NCBI RefSeq assembly: GCF_019703545.1
Contig: NZ_AP018771.1
Span: forward strand, 248,001-312,000
Direction of reading: 5' to 3'
Source of the DNA: Haemophilus influenzae
GTDB taxonomy: Bacteria > Pseudomonadota > Gammaproteobacteria > Enterobacterales > Pasteurellaceae
DNA: 64,000 nucleotides
Below, piece after piece: positions 1 to 10,267 of the stretch. Below the pieces are notes generated by a model. It was not told the DNA's origin and did not search any database. It saw only the letters and a list, made by a program, of their open reading frames with translations. Numbering within the stretch: position 1 is the stretch's first letter; the number at the start of each line of letters is the position of its first letter. Made by a program: the position numbers and the translations under genes.

Positions 1-1530
1 AGATAAACCACCCGCACCCACATCGTGAATAAACAGGATTGGATTTTCTTCGCCTAATTGCCAACAGCGGTCAATAACTTCTTGGCAGCGGCGTTCCATT
101 TCCGGATTTTCACGTTGAACAGAAGCAAAATCTAAATCTTCTTTTGATTTACCACTGTCCATCGAAGAAGCAGCACCACCACCTAAACCGATGTTCATTG
201 CTGCCCCACCCAACACGATCAATTTAGCACCGATTGGAATTTCGCCTTTTTGAACCTGTTCGCCACGAATATTACCGATTCCTCCCGCTAACATAATCGG
301 CTTGTGATAACCGCGTACTTCTTTTCCTGCAAAACTATTTACTTTTTCTTCATAAGTACGGAAATAACCTAATAATGCTGGGCGACCAAATTCATTATTA
401 AATGCCGCACTACCTAAAGGCGCATCTATCATAATATCTAAGGCAGAAGCAATGCGATTTGGTTTAGACAATGGATTTTCCCAAGGTTGTTCAAAGTTTG
501 GAATAACGAGGTTAGACACCGAGAAACCTGTTAAACCTGCTTTGGGTTTTGCCCCACGCCCCGTTGCCCCTTCATCACGAATCTCCCCGCCAGAGCCTGT
601 TGCGGCACCAGGAAATGGCGAAATTGCTGTGGGATGGTTATGTGTTTCCACTTTCATTAAAATGTGCGCATCTTCTTGATGAACACGATATTGTCCATCA
701 GGATCAGGAAACCAACGCCCGACTTTCGAACCTTCCATTACTGCAGCATTATCTTTATAAGCAGAAAGCACAAAATCAGGCGTTTTCTCAAAGGTATTTT
801 TGATCATTTTAAACAGCGATTTATCCTGTTTTTTGCCATCAATAATCCAATCGGCATTAAAAATTTTATGGCGACAATGCTCTGAATTCGCTTGTGCAAA
901 CATATAAAGCTCCACATCCTGTGGATTACGCTTTAAGGCAGTAAAACTTTCCACTAAATAATCCATCTCATCATCTGCCAACGCTAAACCCAAGGCAATA
1001 TTCGCCTGTTCTAATGCTTGACGGCCACCATTTAAAATATCAATGGTAGTTAATGCTTTGGGTTCTTGTTGAGTAAAAAGCAAGGCTACTTCTGTTTCGT
1101 GATTTAACACGGTTTCTAACATACGGTCGTGTAATAAATCTTTCAGCGTAGCCAATTCTGCTTCGGTTAAATCACGCTCAATATTGAAGTAATAGGCTAT
1201 ACCACGTTCAATACGATTTACCTTCGACAAACCACAATTGTGAGCGATGTCTGTCGCTTTTGAAGACCAAGAGGAAATTGTCCCCACTCGTGGAGTCACA
1301 ATTAAACAATATCCTGCAGGCTTGAGTTCAGAAAACATTGATCCATAATGCAATAATGCTTGTAATTTAACGATTTCATCTTCTACAAGCGATGTTTTTT
1401 GTTCAACAAAATGCAAATACTCTGCATAAACTGACGTAATAGGCAATTGATATTGCTGGCATTTTTGTTGAAGTTGAGTTAAACGAAATTCAGAAAGAGC
1501 AGGCGAGCCACGAAAGGTTTTGACAGTCAT
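1..1530 (-). CDS. purL: Phosphoribosylformylglycinamidine synthase, N-terminal 510 residues (3' end beyond window)
   Basis: PurL (FGAM synthase) converts FGAR, ATP and glutamine to FGAM, the fourth step of de novo purine synthesis, in the cytoplasm. The reading frame is open from an ATG at 1530 to the window edge and begins [16 protein letters not shown]. It contains family blocks such as [34 protein letters not shown] and [19 protein letters not shown], typical of the large single-chain proteobacterial enzyme of about 1,300 residues. The ATP-binding synthetase region starts here; the C-terminal glutaminase domain lies outside. No frameshift was seen in the visible part. The gene is transcribed alone, away from the yagU-like pseudogene, and a PurR-type operator lies about 55 bases upstream of the start. 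Confidence 0.97.
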   Translation of the reverse strand, partial: MTVKTFRGSPALSEFRLTQLQQKCQQYQLPITSVYAEYLHFVEQKTSLVEDEIVKLQALLHYGSMFSELKPAGYCLIVTPRVGTISSWSSKATDIAHNCGLSKVNRIERGIAYYFNIERDLTEAELATLKDLLHDRMLETVLNHETEVALLFTQQEPKALTTIDILNGGRQALEQANIALGLALADDEMDYLVESFTALKRNPQDVELYMFAQANSEHCRHKIFNADWIIDGKKQDKSLFKMIKNTFEKTPDFVLSAYKDNAAVMEGSKVGRWFPDPDGQYRVHQEDAHILMKVETHNHPTAISPFPGAATGSGGEIRDEGATGRGAKPKAGLTGFSVSNLVIPNFEQPWENPLSKPNRIASALDIMIDAPLGSAAFNNEFGRPALLGYFRTYEEKVNSFAGKEVRGYHKPIMLAGGIGNIRGEQVQKGEIPIGAKLIVLGGAAMNIGLGGGAASSMDSGKSKEDLDFASVQRENPEMERRCQEVIDRCWQLGEENPILFIHDVGAGGLS

Positions 1531-1872
1531 ATTGCAGTTCCGTATAAAAGAAAAATAAAAAAACAGACGTATTATAACGAACAAAGCAAACGTTTGCATT
1601 CAAAATAAAACAATAAGATTTATGTTCAAACATACTCCCTATTTTCAAAAAAAAGATTTTGTAATACAAAGCTTATACCCTCTCTACAACCGCTAAAAAA
1701 TCAATCAATTACTTTATCTATTGCTAATAAATTTTAAAACCTTATGAACAGCCAGCCAAAGATAACCCAATTGAAGTATTTTTGTTTGATAATGTGATAT
1801 AACAGACGTAAAATTACACACTTTCATAAACTCGGAAATTTTTATACTTTCAATTAATTTAAGGACATAACA
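1531..1872. other. Intergenic region between purL and the yagU-like pseudogene
   Basis: About 340 A/T-rich bases without a convincing gene. Apart from the PurR box at 1584-1599, I see only unassigned promoter-like A/T tracts. The TTGAAG near 1772 and TGATATAAC near 1795 could be a plus-strand promoter for the decayed gene that follows. There is no clear hairpin or repeat. Confidence 0.5.
1584..1599. promoter_or_regulatory. PurR operator upstream of purL
   Basis: The palindrome AAGCAAACGTTTGCAT matches the known PurR consensus ACGCAAACGTTTGCGT at 14 of 16 positions, with the central CAAACGTTTG intact. It sits 54 bases before the purL ATG, where it would overlap or adjoin the promoter. In enteric bacteria PurR with hypoxanthine or guanine represses purL from such a site; the same control is inferred here. 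Confidence 0.85.
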
Positions 1873-2124
1873 ATGAGCTTATTTTCAGAACCATCTAAAC
1901 GTCGTTATGGCGTTGCAATTTTTTGCAGGTTTTATCTCTGCTTTCGTTAAATGGGGAGCGGAGCATCCTTTTCCACCGTGCAGCCCTATTGATTTCACGG
2001 ATTTAACTGGATTGGGGTAACGCACATACTGTTTTCATTAGTCTTTGCTATTGGTTATTGTGTGGTGGCTGAAATTTTCCCGAAAATCAAATTCTGGATA
2101 GCTTTAATTGGTGGAAAGAATTAG
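1873..2124 (+). pseudogene. Decayed YagU-family (DUF1440) inner-membrane protein gene
   Basis: Pieces of the roughly 200-residue YagU membrane protein family appear in order but in broken frames. The start reads MSLFSEPSKRRYGVAIF, the next piece needs a frame change to read AGFISAFVKWGAEHPFPP, and a third reads [19 protein letters not shown] and continues [12 protein letters not shown] before a stop at 2122-2124. These match recalled E. coli YagU segments. The middle of the protein and most of its C-terminus are missing, so at least one frameshift and two deletions have occurred. A ribosome-binding-like AAGGA lies before the ATG. YagU contributes to acid resistance in E. coli; this copy cannot make a working product. 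Confidence 0.75.
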
Positions 2125-2177
2125 AAAGCGTGGTATAGTTTAAACACTTTTCACTTAATCTAAATAAAGAGGATTTT

Positions 2178-2675
2178 ATGACAGTTACATTAGCAGGAAA
2201 CCCTATTGAAGTTGGCGGACATTTCCCTCAAGTAGGCGAAATAGTAGAAAACTTTATTTTAGTCGGTAATGACTTAGCCGATGTTGCATTAAACGATTTT
2301 GCAGGTAAACGCAAGGTCCTAAATATTTTTCCAAGCATCGACACAGGTGTATGTGCGACTTCAGTACGTAAATTTAACCAACAAGCGGCAAAATTAAGTA
2401 ACACCATAGTGCTTTGTATTTCAGCAGACTTGCCCTTTGCTCAAGCTCGTTTTTGTGGAGCAGAAGGAATTGAAAATGCCAAAACAGTTTCAACTTTTCG
2501 TAACCACGCATTACACTCACAATTAGGCGTAGATATTCAAACTGGCCCGTTGGCAGGTTTAACTTCTCGTGCAGTTATTGTGTTAGATGAACAAAACAAT
2601 GTTTTACACAGCCAGTTAGTTGAAGAAATTAAAGAAGAGCCAAACTATGAAGCTGCATTGGCAGTGTTAGCGTAG
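2178..2675 (+). CDS. tpx: Thiol peroxidase (atypical 2-Cys peroxiredoxin)
   Basis: Tpx reduces hydrogen peroxide and alkyl hydroperoxides using thioredoxin. The 165-residue protein matches the usual Tpx length (about 168). It has the peroxidatic cysteine C59 in the [13 protein letters not shown] motif and the resolving cysteine C93 in [15 protein letters not shown]. The STFRN segment shortly after C93 is also characteristic. AAAGAGGA precedes the ATG by a suitable distance. It is monocistronic, followed by a strong hairpin terminator. Family assignment is secure. Confidence 0.96.
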   Translation: MTVTLAGNPIEVGGHFPQVGEIVENFILVGNDLADVALNDFAGKRKVLNIFPSIDTGVCATSVRKFNQQAAKLSNTIVLCISADLPFAQARFCGAEGIENAKTVSTFRNHALHSQLGVDIQTGPLAGLTSRAVIVLDEQNNVLHSQLVEEIKEEPNYEAALAVLA

Positions 2676-2697
2676 TAGATAGAAGATTTAAAACAAG

Positions 2698-2720
2698 AAC
2701 CGCCGAGAGGCGGTTTTTTA
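2698..2720 (+). terminator. Rho-independent terminator of tpx
   Basis: AACCGCC-GAGA-GGCGGTT is a perfect 7-bp stem with a GNRA-like tetraloop, followed at once by a T run. It begins 23 bases after the tpx stop codon. Confidence 0.92.
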
Positions 2721-2852
2721 TTATGCTAATAATCTATTTCTTTGAGTAAAAAATCTAGAGATTGTATGAAAAATGCTTGTTCTGATTACTTAAAGTTATC
2801 AAACAGTTCAATAAAAATATATTTAGATACAAAATGTTTACGCTAATTTAAG

Positions 2853-2884
2853 AAAAACGCCTCATCTTTTTTAAGATAAGTGGG
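2853..2884 (-). terminator. Probable terminator of dapF
   Basis: On the minus strand CTTATCTT and AAGATGAG pair around an A-rich loop, followed by GCG and a short T run. It lies just after the dapF stop. The stem is A/T-rich, so strength is uncertain. Confidence 0.55.
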
Positions 2885-2892
2885 GAAAAATA

Positions 2893-3717
2893 TTAAAGAG
2901 TTATAAACCCATCATAAATATGGGTCGCCTCGCCTGTCATATAAAGTGGATGACCAACACCATTCCATTCGATCATGAGCGAACCGCCCGGTAAATCTAC
3001 TTGGACATTGTTGTTCAATAAGCCTTGCATAATTCCAACTGCAACAGCTGCACAAGCACCACTTCCACAGGCTTGAGTTTCGCCAGCACCACGTTCATAA
3101 ACTCTAAGCTTAATATGTTCTTTGTTGATGATTTGCATAAAACCAGCATTGACACGCTCAGGAAAACGTTCGTGGCTTTCTAACAAAGGACCAAGCTGTT
3201 CAACATTTGCTGTTTGAATATCATCTACTTGTACAACACAATGAGGATTCCCCATTGAAACTGCACCACATAGTACGGTTTGAATATCTGTACGCAGAAT
3301 ATAATTTTTCTCAAATTTATTTGCGGTAAATGGAATTTTTGCTGGTTCCCAAATTGGTTCGCCCATATTCACACGAATTTGATTGTCATCTTTTACCGTC
3401 AAAACCATATTACCCTTTTGTGTGCTAACCGAGATGTCTTTTTTGTTAGTTAGCCCTTTTAATGTCACAAACCGAGCAAAACAACGAGCACCGTTTCCGC
3501 ATTGCGAAACTTCGCTTCCATCAGCATTAAAAATTCTATAATGAAAGTCGAGTTCGGGATCGTAAGGAGCTTCAACAATTAAAAGTTGATCAAACCCAAT
3601 TCCACAATGGCGATTGGCTAAACGTCGGATCGTTTCTGGAGTAAAAAACACATTTTGAGTGACTCCATCAACCACAACAAAATCGTTACCTAATCCGTGC
3701 ATTTTGGAAAACTGCAT
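2893..3717 (-). CDS. dapF: Diaminopimelate epimerase
   Basis: DapF interconverts LL- and meso-diaminopimelate, supplying the lysine precursor and the peptidoglycan cross-linking residue. The protein is 274 residues, the family norm. The two catalytic cysteines are C73 in [10 protein letters not shown] and C217 in [12 protein letters not shown], in the two pseudo-symmetric halves of the PLP-independent epimerase fold. It starts [13 protein letters not shown], the standard N-terminus. It lies downstream of lexA on the same strand but is separated by an uptake-signal hairpin. In E. coli dapF sits beside lptM (yifL); here lysA occupies that place. Confidence 0.98.
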
Positions 3718-3801
3718 TTTTCCACCCTTTGTATAAATTCAAGATTTTTGCATTATAAAGAGCAGCAAAAATCATGGCAAATAAAGAACTCTAGTATAAG
3801 C

Positions 3802-3840
3802 AAAGTGCGGTAAAAATACCGTAAATTTTTACCGCACTTT
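3802..3840. terminator. Inverted uptake-signal pair acting as lexA terminator
   Basis: AAAGTGCGGT and ACCGCACTTT form a 10-bp stem (longer with the flanking A/T bases) between lexA and dapF. On the minus strand it is followed by T-containing sequence only after a few bases, so termination is likely but not certain. Each arm is a Haemophilus DNA uptake signal core. Confidence 0.75.
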
Positions 3841-3859
3841 ATTCATTCTTGGTATCAGA

Positions 3860-4489
3860 TTACATCCAAGCGTTATTACGAATAATGCCTACTGCAATAC
3901 CTTCAATTTCAAAATTTTTTTGTTCTTCAAGATTGACTACTATAGGATCAAATTCTTCATTTTCTGCGTGTAGATAAATGATAGAACCTTTTTTCTCAAG
4001 ACGTTTTACTGTTACTTCATCTTCAATACGTGCAACCACAATTTGTCCGTTACGTACATCCTTAGTACTATGCACAGCTAATAAATCACCATCTAAGATA
4101 CCAACATTTTTCATTGATAGACCATAAACTTTAAGTAAGAAGTCAGCCTGTGGTTTAAACATATCTGCATCTACTCGATATGTCGCTTCAATATGCTGCT
4201 CTGCAAGAATCGGTTCTCCAGCAGCCACGCGCCCTACAAGCGGTAAACCGTCAAATTCATCATTCGAACTATTGTCTAAAATACGAATACCACGAGATGC
4301 ACCGGGAATGATTTCGATTGCACCTTTACGTGAAAGTGCTTTCAAATGTTCTTCTGCGGCATTTGCAGATTTGAAACCTAATTCTCGAGATATTTCTGCT
4401 CGTGTTGGTGGCATACCTGTTGTTTCCAAATGGCGTTTTAATAAATCCAACACTTCTTGTTGGCGTGCGGTTAATGGTCTCATATACAC
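3860..4489 (-). CDS. lexA: LexA SOS repressor / self-cleaving serine protease
   Basis: LexA represses DNA-damage genes and cleaves itself when stimulated by RecA filaments. The 209-residue protein has an N-terminal winged helix-turn-helix ([18 protein letters not shown], then [15 protein letters not shown]). The cleavage site is A90-G91 in GRVAAGEP, the catalytic serine is S125 in [10 protein letters not shown] and the catalytic lysine is K162 in DEVTVKRL. The annotated start is MYMRP; the second methionine (MRPLTARQQ) is equally possible and would remove two residues. Two SOS boxes in its own upstream region show autoregulation. Confidence 0.98.
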
Positions 4490-4491
4490 TC

Positions 4492-4507
4492 CTGTTTTTA
4501 AACACAG
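4492..4507. promoter_or_regulatory. SOS (LexA) box 1 of lexA
   Basis: Read on the minus strand the site is CTGTGTTTAAAAACAG, a perfect CTGT-N8-ACAG, ending two bases before the lexA start codon as annotated. Binding here would block translation-proximal transcription. Confidence 0.88.
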
Positions 4508-4511
4508 ATAA

Positions 4512-4527
4512 CTGGTATTGTATACAG
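4512..4527. promoter_or_regulatory. SOS (LexA) box 2 of lexA
   Basis: Read on the minus strand CTGTATACAATACCAG fits CTGT-N8-ACAG with one mismatch. It lies four bases from box 1. A tandem pair is also found at E. coli lexA. Confidence 0.8.
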
Positions 4528-4737
4528 ATTGTGTAAAGTTGCAACTGTTATTTTTTAAATCTGTGTATTAAGTCACATTTTGTCGCCAAATTTTCTAAAT
4601 TAGTTGAGATCGGATGTGTTAAAATATTTGAGTTTTTGGACGATAAAAACACCAAAGGGCTAAAAATAGTTCTATTCACAAACTACTTTTTAAACGTCTA
4701 TAAGATCTACAAACTTATAACAAAGAGAAAATTTATT

Positions 4738-7170
4738 ATGGCAAATTTTATAAATATGTATCGCCAATTATTGAGCTTGCCGCTGTCTGCATTGGTGAAA
4801 AATAATCCTATTCCCGCCAATCCAATAGAAGAGCTTTCACTTAATATTCATCAACCTATTGTTTATGTTTTGCCTTATACATCTCAAACTGATTTCGTTA
4901 TTTTCCGCCGAAATTGCTTAGCGTTAGGCTTGCCCGATCCCGCAGAGAAAAATGAAATTAATGGCGTTAAGTTACCACGTTATGTATATTTAGACGAAGG
5001 TCGCCGAATTTTTAAATCAAAAGGTGCGAAAGACGAAACCACTACCATTTTCAATAAATATCTTGAATTACACCGCACTTCTGAAAGTTTAGATGTGCAA
5101 CTTATTCCTGTTTCTGTTCTTTGGGGACGTTCTCCCGGACAAGAAGATAAATCAGATTTGCCTAATTTGCGTTTATTAAATGGTATACAAAAAACATTTG
5201 CAGCAATTTGGTTTGGACGTGATACTTTTGTGCGTTTTTCTCAAGCGGTTTCATTACGTTATATGGTAGTTGAACATGGCTCAGATGAAAAAATTGCACA
5301 AAAGCTGGCTCGAGTTGCAAAAATGCACTTCGCAAAACAACGTATTTCAGCGACAGGCCCTCGTTTACCAAATCGTCAAGCAATGTTTAATAAATTATTG
5401 CAATCAGAAGCAATCCGACGAGCAATTGAAGATGAAGCAAAATCAAAAAATATCAGTATTGAAAAAGCACAAAAAGAAGCATATAAAATTTTGGATGAAA
5501 TTGCAGCTGATGTCAGCCATTCAAGTTTACGTGCAGTAGATCGTTTTTTACGTTGGCTTTGGAATAAACTTTATTCAGGTATTGATGTACAAAATTCGAA
5601 TCGTGTCCGTAAATTAGCGTTAGAAGGTCATGAAATTGTTTATGTGCCTTGCCACCGTAGTCATATTGATTACTTATTGCTTTCTTATGTGCTTTATCAT
5701 CAAGGTCTTGTTCCGCCACATATCGCGGCAGGGATTAACTTAAATTTCTGGCCTATAGGTAGAATGTTTCGTAGTTGGGGGGCATTCTTTATTCGCCGCA
5801 CTTTTAAGGGAAATCGACTATATTCTGCCATTTTTCGCGAATATTTATCAGAACTATTCCATCGAGGCTATTCCGTCGAATATTTTATTGAGGGCGGTCG
5901 TTCTCGTACAGGTCGTTTACTGGCACCAAAAACAGGTATGATGTCAATGACACTTCAAGCATTGCAACATAGTCAAACTCGCCCCATTTCGATTGTTCCT
6001 GTTTACGTTGGTTATGAACACGTATTAGAAGTAGACACTTATGCTAAGGAATTACGTGGTGCAGCGAAAGAAAAAGAAAATGCGGGTTTAGTACTTCGTG
6101 TAATTAAAAAATTACGTAATCTTGGTCAAGGTTTTGTAAATTTTGGTGAGCCAATTACGCTTTCAAACTATTTGAGCCAACATTTCCCTGATTGGAAAGA
6201 GCAAAATCACGAAGAAAAACCACAATGGTTTACACCTGCGGTAAATAATATTTCTAAACAAGTAATGATTAATATTAACAAAGCAGCGGCAGTTAATTCA
6301 ATGAACCTTGTGGGTACAGCACTACTTTCATCTCGTCAGCGAGCACTTTCACGTGAGCAACTGTTAGAACAACTTAGTAGTTATCAACAATTGTTACAAA
6401 ATGTCCCTTATTCTACGGACGTAGTGCTACCAAATGTGACACCGCAAGCAATGTTAGAACACGTATTAGCTTTAGATCGCGTAGGTGTGTTAATTGAAAA
6501 AGATAATTTTGGCGAAATTGTACGCTTAGAACGTTCATCTGCTGTACTAATGACTTATTATCGTAATAATATTCAGCATCTATTCGTATTACCATCTTTA
6601 GTTGCGAGTATTATTTTGCATTACGAAGCGATCCAAAAAGATTTATTATTAGACGCGATTAGAAAAATTTACCCTTTCTTACAAGGCGAATTGTTCTTAC
6701 ATTTCAATGAAGATGAATTGAATGTACAAATCCATCAAATCATTAATGAATTTGCACGCCAAAGCGTTATTAATTCAAATGATAACTTCTTATCTATTAA
6801 TAAATCAAAAGTACGAATTTTACAGCTTTGGTCTGCGGGAACGCGGGAAATCTTGCAACGTTATTACATTACTGTCACTATTTTACAAAAACAACCTGCT
6901 ATTTCTCGAGCTGAACTTGAAAAAGAAAGCCAGCTTGTTGCTCAACGTTTATCAGTATTACACGGCATAAATGCACCAGAATTCTTTGATAAAGCGGTTT
7001 TTTCAAGCTTTATTGCAAACTTGAAAGAGCAACGTTACTTTGATGAATCTGGTTATACTGTTCTTGATAAAATAGAAGAATTAGCTTCAACGCTTTCCCA
7101 TTTGATTTCAACAGAAATTTGCTTAACGGTGAAAGGAACAATTGAAAAATCCGAAGATCTTTCTTCATAA
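4738..7170 (+). CDS. plsB: Glycerol-3-phosphate acyltransferase PlsB
   Basis: PlsB is the membrane-associated enzyme that acylates sn-glycerol-3-phosphate at position 1, the first committed step of phospholipid synthesis. I chose the ATG at 4738 ([17 protein letters not shown]), giving 810 residues. The frame can be extended upstream to a TTG at 4636, but that adds 34 non-homologous residues. With the ATG start, the acyltransferase signature H306-RSHI-D311 and EGGRSRTG beginning at E385 fall at the same positions as in E. coli PlsB. The blocks [10 protein letters not shown] and IVPVYVGYE are also present. It is divergent from lexA and monocistronic, ending in a hairpin terminator. Confidence 0.97.
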   Translation: MANFINMYRQLLSLPLSALVKNNPIPANPIEELSLNIHQPIVYVLPYTSQTDFVIFRRNCLALGLPDPAEKNEINGVKLPRYVYLDEGRRIFKSKGAKDETTTIFNKYLELHRTSESLDVQLIPVSVLWGRSPGQEDKSDLPNLRLLNGIQKTFAAIWFGRDTFVRFSQAVSLRYMVVEHGSDEKIAQKLARVAKMHFAKQRISATGPRLPNRQAMFNKLLQSEAIRRAIEDEAKSKNISIEKAQKEAYKILDEIAADVSHSSLRAVDRFLRWLWNKLYSGIDVQNSNRVRKLALEGHEIVYVPCHRSHIDYLLLSYVLYHQGLVPPHIAAGINLNFWPIGRMFRSWGAFFIRRTFKGNRLYSAIFREYLSELFHRGYSVEYFIEGGRSRTGRLLAPKTGMMSMTLQALQHSQTRPISIVPVYVGYEHVLEVDTYAKELRGAAKEKENAGLVLRVIKKLRNLGQGFVNFGEPITLSNYLSQHFPDWKEQNHEEKPQWFTPAVNNISKQVMININKAAAVNSMNLVGTALLSSRQRALSREQLLEQLSSYQQLLQNVPYSTDVVLPNVTPQAMLEHVLALDRVGVLIEKDNFGEIVRLERSSAVLMTYYRNNIQHLFVLPSLVASIILHYEAIQKDLLLDAIRKIYPFLQGELFLHFNEDELNVQIHQIINEFARQSVINSNDNFLSINKSKVRILQLWSAGTREILQRYYITVTILQKQPAISRAELEKESQLVAQRLSVLHGINAPEFFDKAVFSSFIANLKEQRYFDESGYTVLDKIEELASTLSHLISTEICLTVKGTIEKSEDLSS

Positions 7171-7180
7171 AACAATACTG

Positions 7181-7203
7181 AGGGCATCATTGATGCCCTT
7201 TCT
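7181..7203 (+). terminator. Terminator of plsB
   Basis: AGGGCATCA-T-TGATGCCCT hairpin followed by TTTCTTTT, 10 bases after the plsB stop. Confidence 0.88.
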
Positions 7204-7249
7204 TTTATATAAATGATTTAGATCGCATTTAACGAAAAATTATACTTAA

Positions 7250-8584
7250 TCAATGCAATTTTAATCTTGGTTTTAAATAACGATTCAATTTATCAACGAG
7301 AATAATCAAACCAATTTTAATACAACCGTGCAAAGCATGTTGGTGCATTCGATACAAAGACACATAAGCAAACTGCGCAAATTTACCTTGAACGGTAAGT
7401 GGATTTTTACCAAACTTATTGGTTAGACTACCAAGTGCGGTAAAATTTGACAGAGAAACTAAAGTACCTTTATCGTTATATTTAAAAGATTTCAGTGGTT
7501 TATTTTCAAACAATGCAAAAATATTTTTTGCACAAGCCTTTGCCATTTGATGTGCAGCTTGCGCTCTTGGCGGAACCAATTTACCATTTGATTGTATAAA
7601 TGCAGCACAATCGCCAATCGCAAAAATACTATCATCAACGGTAGTTTGAAGTGTATCTTTAACCACTAATTGATTGATACGATTAATTTCTAATCCATCA
7701 AATTGCTGCGTTACTGTTGAGACGCGAACCCCTGCTGCCCAAACAATAAGATCAGCTTTAATCTCCCTGCCATCTTTGGTAATAAGTGTATTTGGCTGCG
7801 CCTCAGTAATCATTGTGTTTAATTGCACATTGGCACCCATTTCCTTTAATTCATCTAACACAGCAGCAGATAAATTTTCAGGTAATGCTGGCAATAAACG
7901 TGTTCCTGCTTCGACTAAAGTAACTTGTAAGCAAGAACTATCAATTTTACCATAACCGTAAGAAGACAAATCTTCAGCGGCATGATAAAGTTCTGCGGTT
8001 AATTCCACACCAGTTGCTCCACCTCCCACAATAGCAATATTTACTTTATTTTCATCCACTAACTTTTGTTTAAATTCTTCTTCGCCAATGTCATCTAATG
8101 CGCGGTTTTCTGAAAATTTTAAAAATAATTCCAACAGTTTATGTTGAAAACGTAAAGCTTGTTTTGAACTATCTAAAAAAATACAATTATCAGCTACCCC
8201 TTTTGTGTTGAAATCATTAGATTTACTGCCAATGGCAATCACTAAATAATCGTAAGGAATTCGACGAGCAATGACAAGCATATCGCCCTCTTGTCCATAA
8301 ACAGGTGCAAGTTCAACATATTTTTGCTCGCGATTAATACGTATAATTGAACCTTGCTCAAAACTGAAAAAATGATTTTTACCGTGCGCACGATAACTTA
8401 AAGAATCAATGCCATCATCCATTACGCCTGTTGCAATTTCATGCAATAAGGGTTTCCATAAATGGGTGGCATTACGATCAACCAGCGTCACTTTAGCTTG
8501 TTTTTGACGACCTAATTTATTACCCAAAAATGTTGCTAATTCAATACCGCCAGCACCCCCACCAACGATCACGACGTTTTTCAT
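7250..8584 (-). CDS. ndh: NADH:quinone oxidoreductase type II
   Basis: NDH-2 is a single-subunit, non-proton-pumping FAD enzyme on the inner face of the membrane that passes electrons from NADH to quinone. The 444-residue protein shows an N-terminal FAD-binding Rossmann motif (VVIVGGGAGGIELA) and a second dinucleotide fold for NADH (IAIVGGGATGVELTAELYHA, near residue 183). The late FAD-contact motif DSIFAIGDCAAF and a hydrophobic, basic C-terminal segment likely to touch the membrane are also visible. An AGGAGAG ribosome-binding site precedes the ATG. It follows dcuB on the same strand, but two hairpins separate them. Confidence 0.96.
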   Translation of the reverse strand: MKNVVIVGGGAGGIELATFLGNKLGRQKQAKVTLVDRNATHLWKPLLHEIATGVMDDGIDSLSYRAHGKNHFFSFEQGSIIRINREQKYVELAPVYGQEGDMLVIARRIPYDYLVIAIGSKSNDFNTKGVADNCIFLDSSKQALRFQHKLLELFLKFSENRALDDIGEEEFKQKLVDENKVNIAIVGGGATGVELTAELYHAAEDLSSYGYGKIDSSCLQVTLVEAGTRLLPALPENLSAAVLDELKEMGANVQLNTMITEAQPNTLITKDGREIKADLIVWAAGVRVSTVTQQFDGLEINRINQLVVKDTLQTTVDDSIFAIGDCAAFIQSNGKLVPPRAQAAHQMAKACAKNIFALFENKPLKSFKYNDKGTLVSLSNFTALGSLTNKFGKNPLTVQGKFAQFAYVSLYRMHQHALHGCIKIGLIILVDKLNRYLKPRLKLH

Positions 8585-8672
8585 AAAGCTCTCCTAAAAG
8601 TTTAAATTGTTAAAAATGTTACATTAATGTAATGATAACATAACAACGAAACAGGGCGGAAAACTTTCATAA

Positions 8673-8710
8673 AAATAACCGCACTTATATATCAAAGTGC
8701 GGTTATTTTT
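8673..8710. terminator. Inverted uptake-signal hairpin between dcuB and ndh
   Basis: AATAACCGCACTT and AAGTGCGGTTATT form a long perfect stem around a short A/T loop, followed by Ts on the plus strand and preceded by As, so it can terminate in both directions. It would be a second barrier downstream of dcuB. Confidence 0.75.
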
Positions 8711-8745
8711 TTGAGTTATTTTAAGTTGATATTAGAACAACAAAA

Positions 8746-8768
8746 ACGGTGCTATTTCAGCACCGTTC
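8746..8768 (-). terminator. Terminator of dcuB
   Basis: On the minus strand AACGGTGCT-GAAAT-AGCACCGTT forms a perfect 9-bp stem and continues into a T-rich run, 20 bases after the dcuB stop. Confidence 0.88.
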
Positions 8769-8787
8769 TTTGTTATCGAATCACATT

Positions 8788-10110
8788 TTAAAGAATAACG
8801 TGAGAAAGACCTAAACCGATTAATAAGCAGAAAAGCATGCTCAATAAACCCGGAAGCATAAAGCTGTGGTTTAAAATGTATTTACCAATTTTGGTTGTAC
8901 CTGTGGTATCGAAGTCAAGAGATGCGATGATTGGGCCGTAGTTAGGGATGAAGAAGTAACCATTTACAGCAACAAATACACCGATTAATACAGGTGCAGG
9001 AATACCTAATGCGATACCAAGTGGGAACAATGTCGCTACTGTTGCACCTTGGCTGTTTACTAATACTGAAAGTACAAATAGAGCGAAAGCAAATGCCCAT
9101 GGTGCAGTTTCAACTAACCCTTTCACCATTTCTTTTACTTCAGTAATGTGTGCCTGCATTAAAGTGTCGCCTAACCAAGCAATACCGAAGATTGCGATTA
9201 CTGCGCGCATACCAGCATGGAATACAGAACCTTTGGTAATCGCTGTGCCGTCTGGTTTACAAGTTAAGATAATCAATGCACCAATTGAAAGCATAATAAT
9301 TTCAATGGTATGTGCCATTCCCATTGGTTTTCCATCAAAAACAGGTCGAATAGAAGGAGCTGCACCCATTAACACGACAAGTAAAGCACCAAATAAGAAT
9401 AAAGAAACAGAAATTTTAGCTGTTTTGCTCACTTCTACTTCTTTGACTGAAGTGGTAGAAGCAAAAATATCTGCATATTTTGGATCATTCAAACGACGTT
9501 GATATTCTGGATCATCTTTTAACTCTTTACCCATTTTATTAACAAATAAGCAAGCAAGGAAAAGTCCTAGAATAGTTGAAGGAATGGTTACCATTAAAAC
9601 ATCGCCAAGATGAATGCCTTGTGGCTCAAGGTAAGCAACCACAGCCACCACCGCTGCAGCGATTGGGCTTGCTACGATAGCAAATTGTGATGCAATTACC
9701 GCCATTGACATTGGGCGTTCAGGACGGATACCGTTTTGACGGCTCACTTCAGCGATAACTGGCAATACAGAATATGCCACGTGACCAGTACCCGCTAAGA
9801 GAGTGAATAACCAAGTTACTGCTGGCGCAATAAACGTAATGTGTTTAGGATTACGACGTAAGATTTTGGTTGCGATTTTGATCATGTAGTCTAAACCGCC
9901 AGCTGCTTGCATTGCTGCCGCGGCTGCCACTACAGCCATAATCATAAACATAACATCAATAGGTAAACCTGCTGGTTTCAAGCCAAAGCCAAAAGAAAGA
10001 ATGGCAAGACCTAAACCACCAAATACACCTAAACCGATACCACCTACACGCGCACCCACAAAGATACACAATAATACGATGGCAAATTGTAGTAAAAACA
10101 TTGCAGACAT
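8788..10110 (-). CDS. dcuB: Anaerobic C4-dicarboxylate transporter DcuB
   Basis: Dcu transporters exchange or take up fumarate, malate, aspartate and succinate during fumarate respiration. The 440-residue protein is almost wholly hydrophobic, with about 10-12 membrane segments. It shows conserved Dcu blocks: [57 protein letters not shown] and [17 protein letters not shown]. It resembles E. coli DcuB more than DcuA (GTGHV.Y..LP and the NIRPERP-like segment). It lies downstream of ansB on the same strand, a sensible pairing because asparaginase yields aspartate, a Dcu substrate. An uptake-signal hairpin between them suggests separate or partial co-transcription. Confidence 0.93.
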   Translation of the reverse strand: MSAMFLLQFAIVLLCIFVGARVGGIGLGVFGGLGLAILSFGFGLKPAGLPIDVMFMIMAVVAAAAAMQAAGGLDYMIKIATKILRRNPKHITFIAPAVTWLFTLLAGTGHVAYSVLPVIAEVSRQNGIRPERPMSMAVIASQFAIVASPIAAAVVAVVAYLEPQGIHLGDVLMVTIPSTILGLFLACLFVNKMGKELKDDPEYQRRLNDPKYADIFASTTSVKEVEVSKTAKISVSLFLFGALLVVLMGAAPSIRPVFDGKPMGMAHTIEIIMLSIGALIILTCKPDGTAITKGSVFHAGMRAVIAIFGIAWLGDTLMQAHITEVKEMVKGLVETAPWAFAFALFVLSVLVNSQGATVATLFPLGIALGIPAPVLIGVFVAVNGYFFIPNYGPIIASLDFDTTGTTKIGKYILNHSFMLPGLLSMLFCLLIGLGLSHVIL

Positions 10111-10219
10111 ACTGCCCCCCTAAGTTAATAAAAAAACACTTTATTTTATTTGTTGAAACGGCGTGTAATATAGCAACAAATAGGTAGAGATTCCATAACT
10201 TGGATCAATAAATTGTGGT

Positions 10220-10251
10220 CAAAAGTGCGGTTATTTATAACCGCACTTTTG
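10220..10251. terminator. Inverted uptake-signal terminator of ansB
   Basis: CAAAAGTGCGGTTAT and ATAACCGCACTTTTG form a near-perfect palindrome immediately after ansB; both arms carry the uptake core. Confidence 0.85.
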
Positions 10252-10267
10252 TTTATTACAATTGATC

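Noticed and set aside
4636..4737. Upstream TTG extension of plsB by 34 codons
   Set aside because: Catalytic positions match E. coli PlsB exactly when the ATG at 4738 is used, and the extension has no family resemblance.
10170..10215. FNR-like TTGATCCAAGTTAT upstream of dcuB
   Set aside because: The right half does not fit ATCAA; too weak to call although FNR control of dcuB would be expected.
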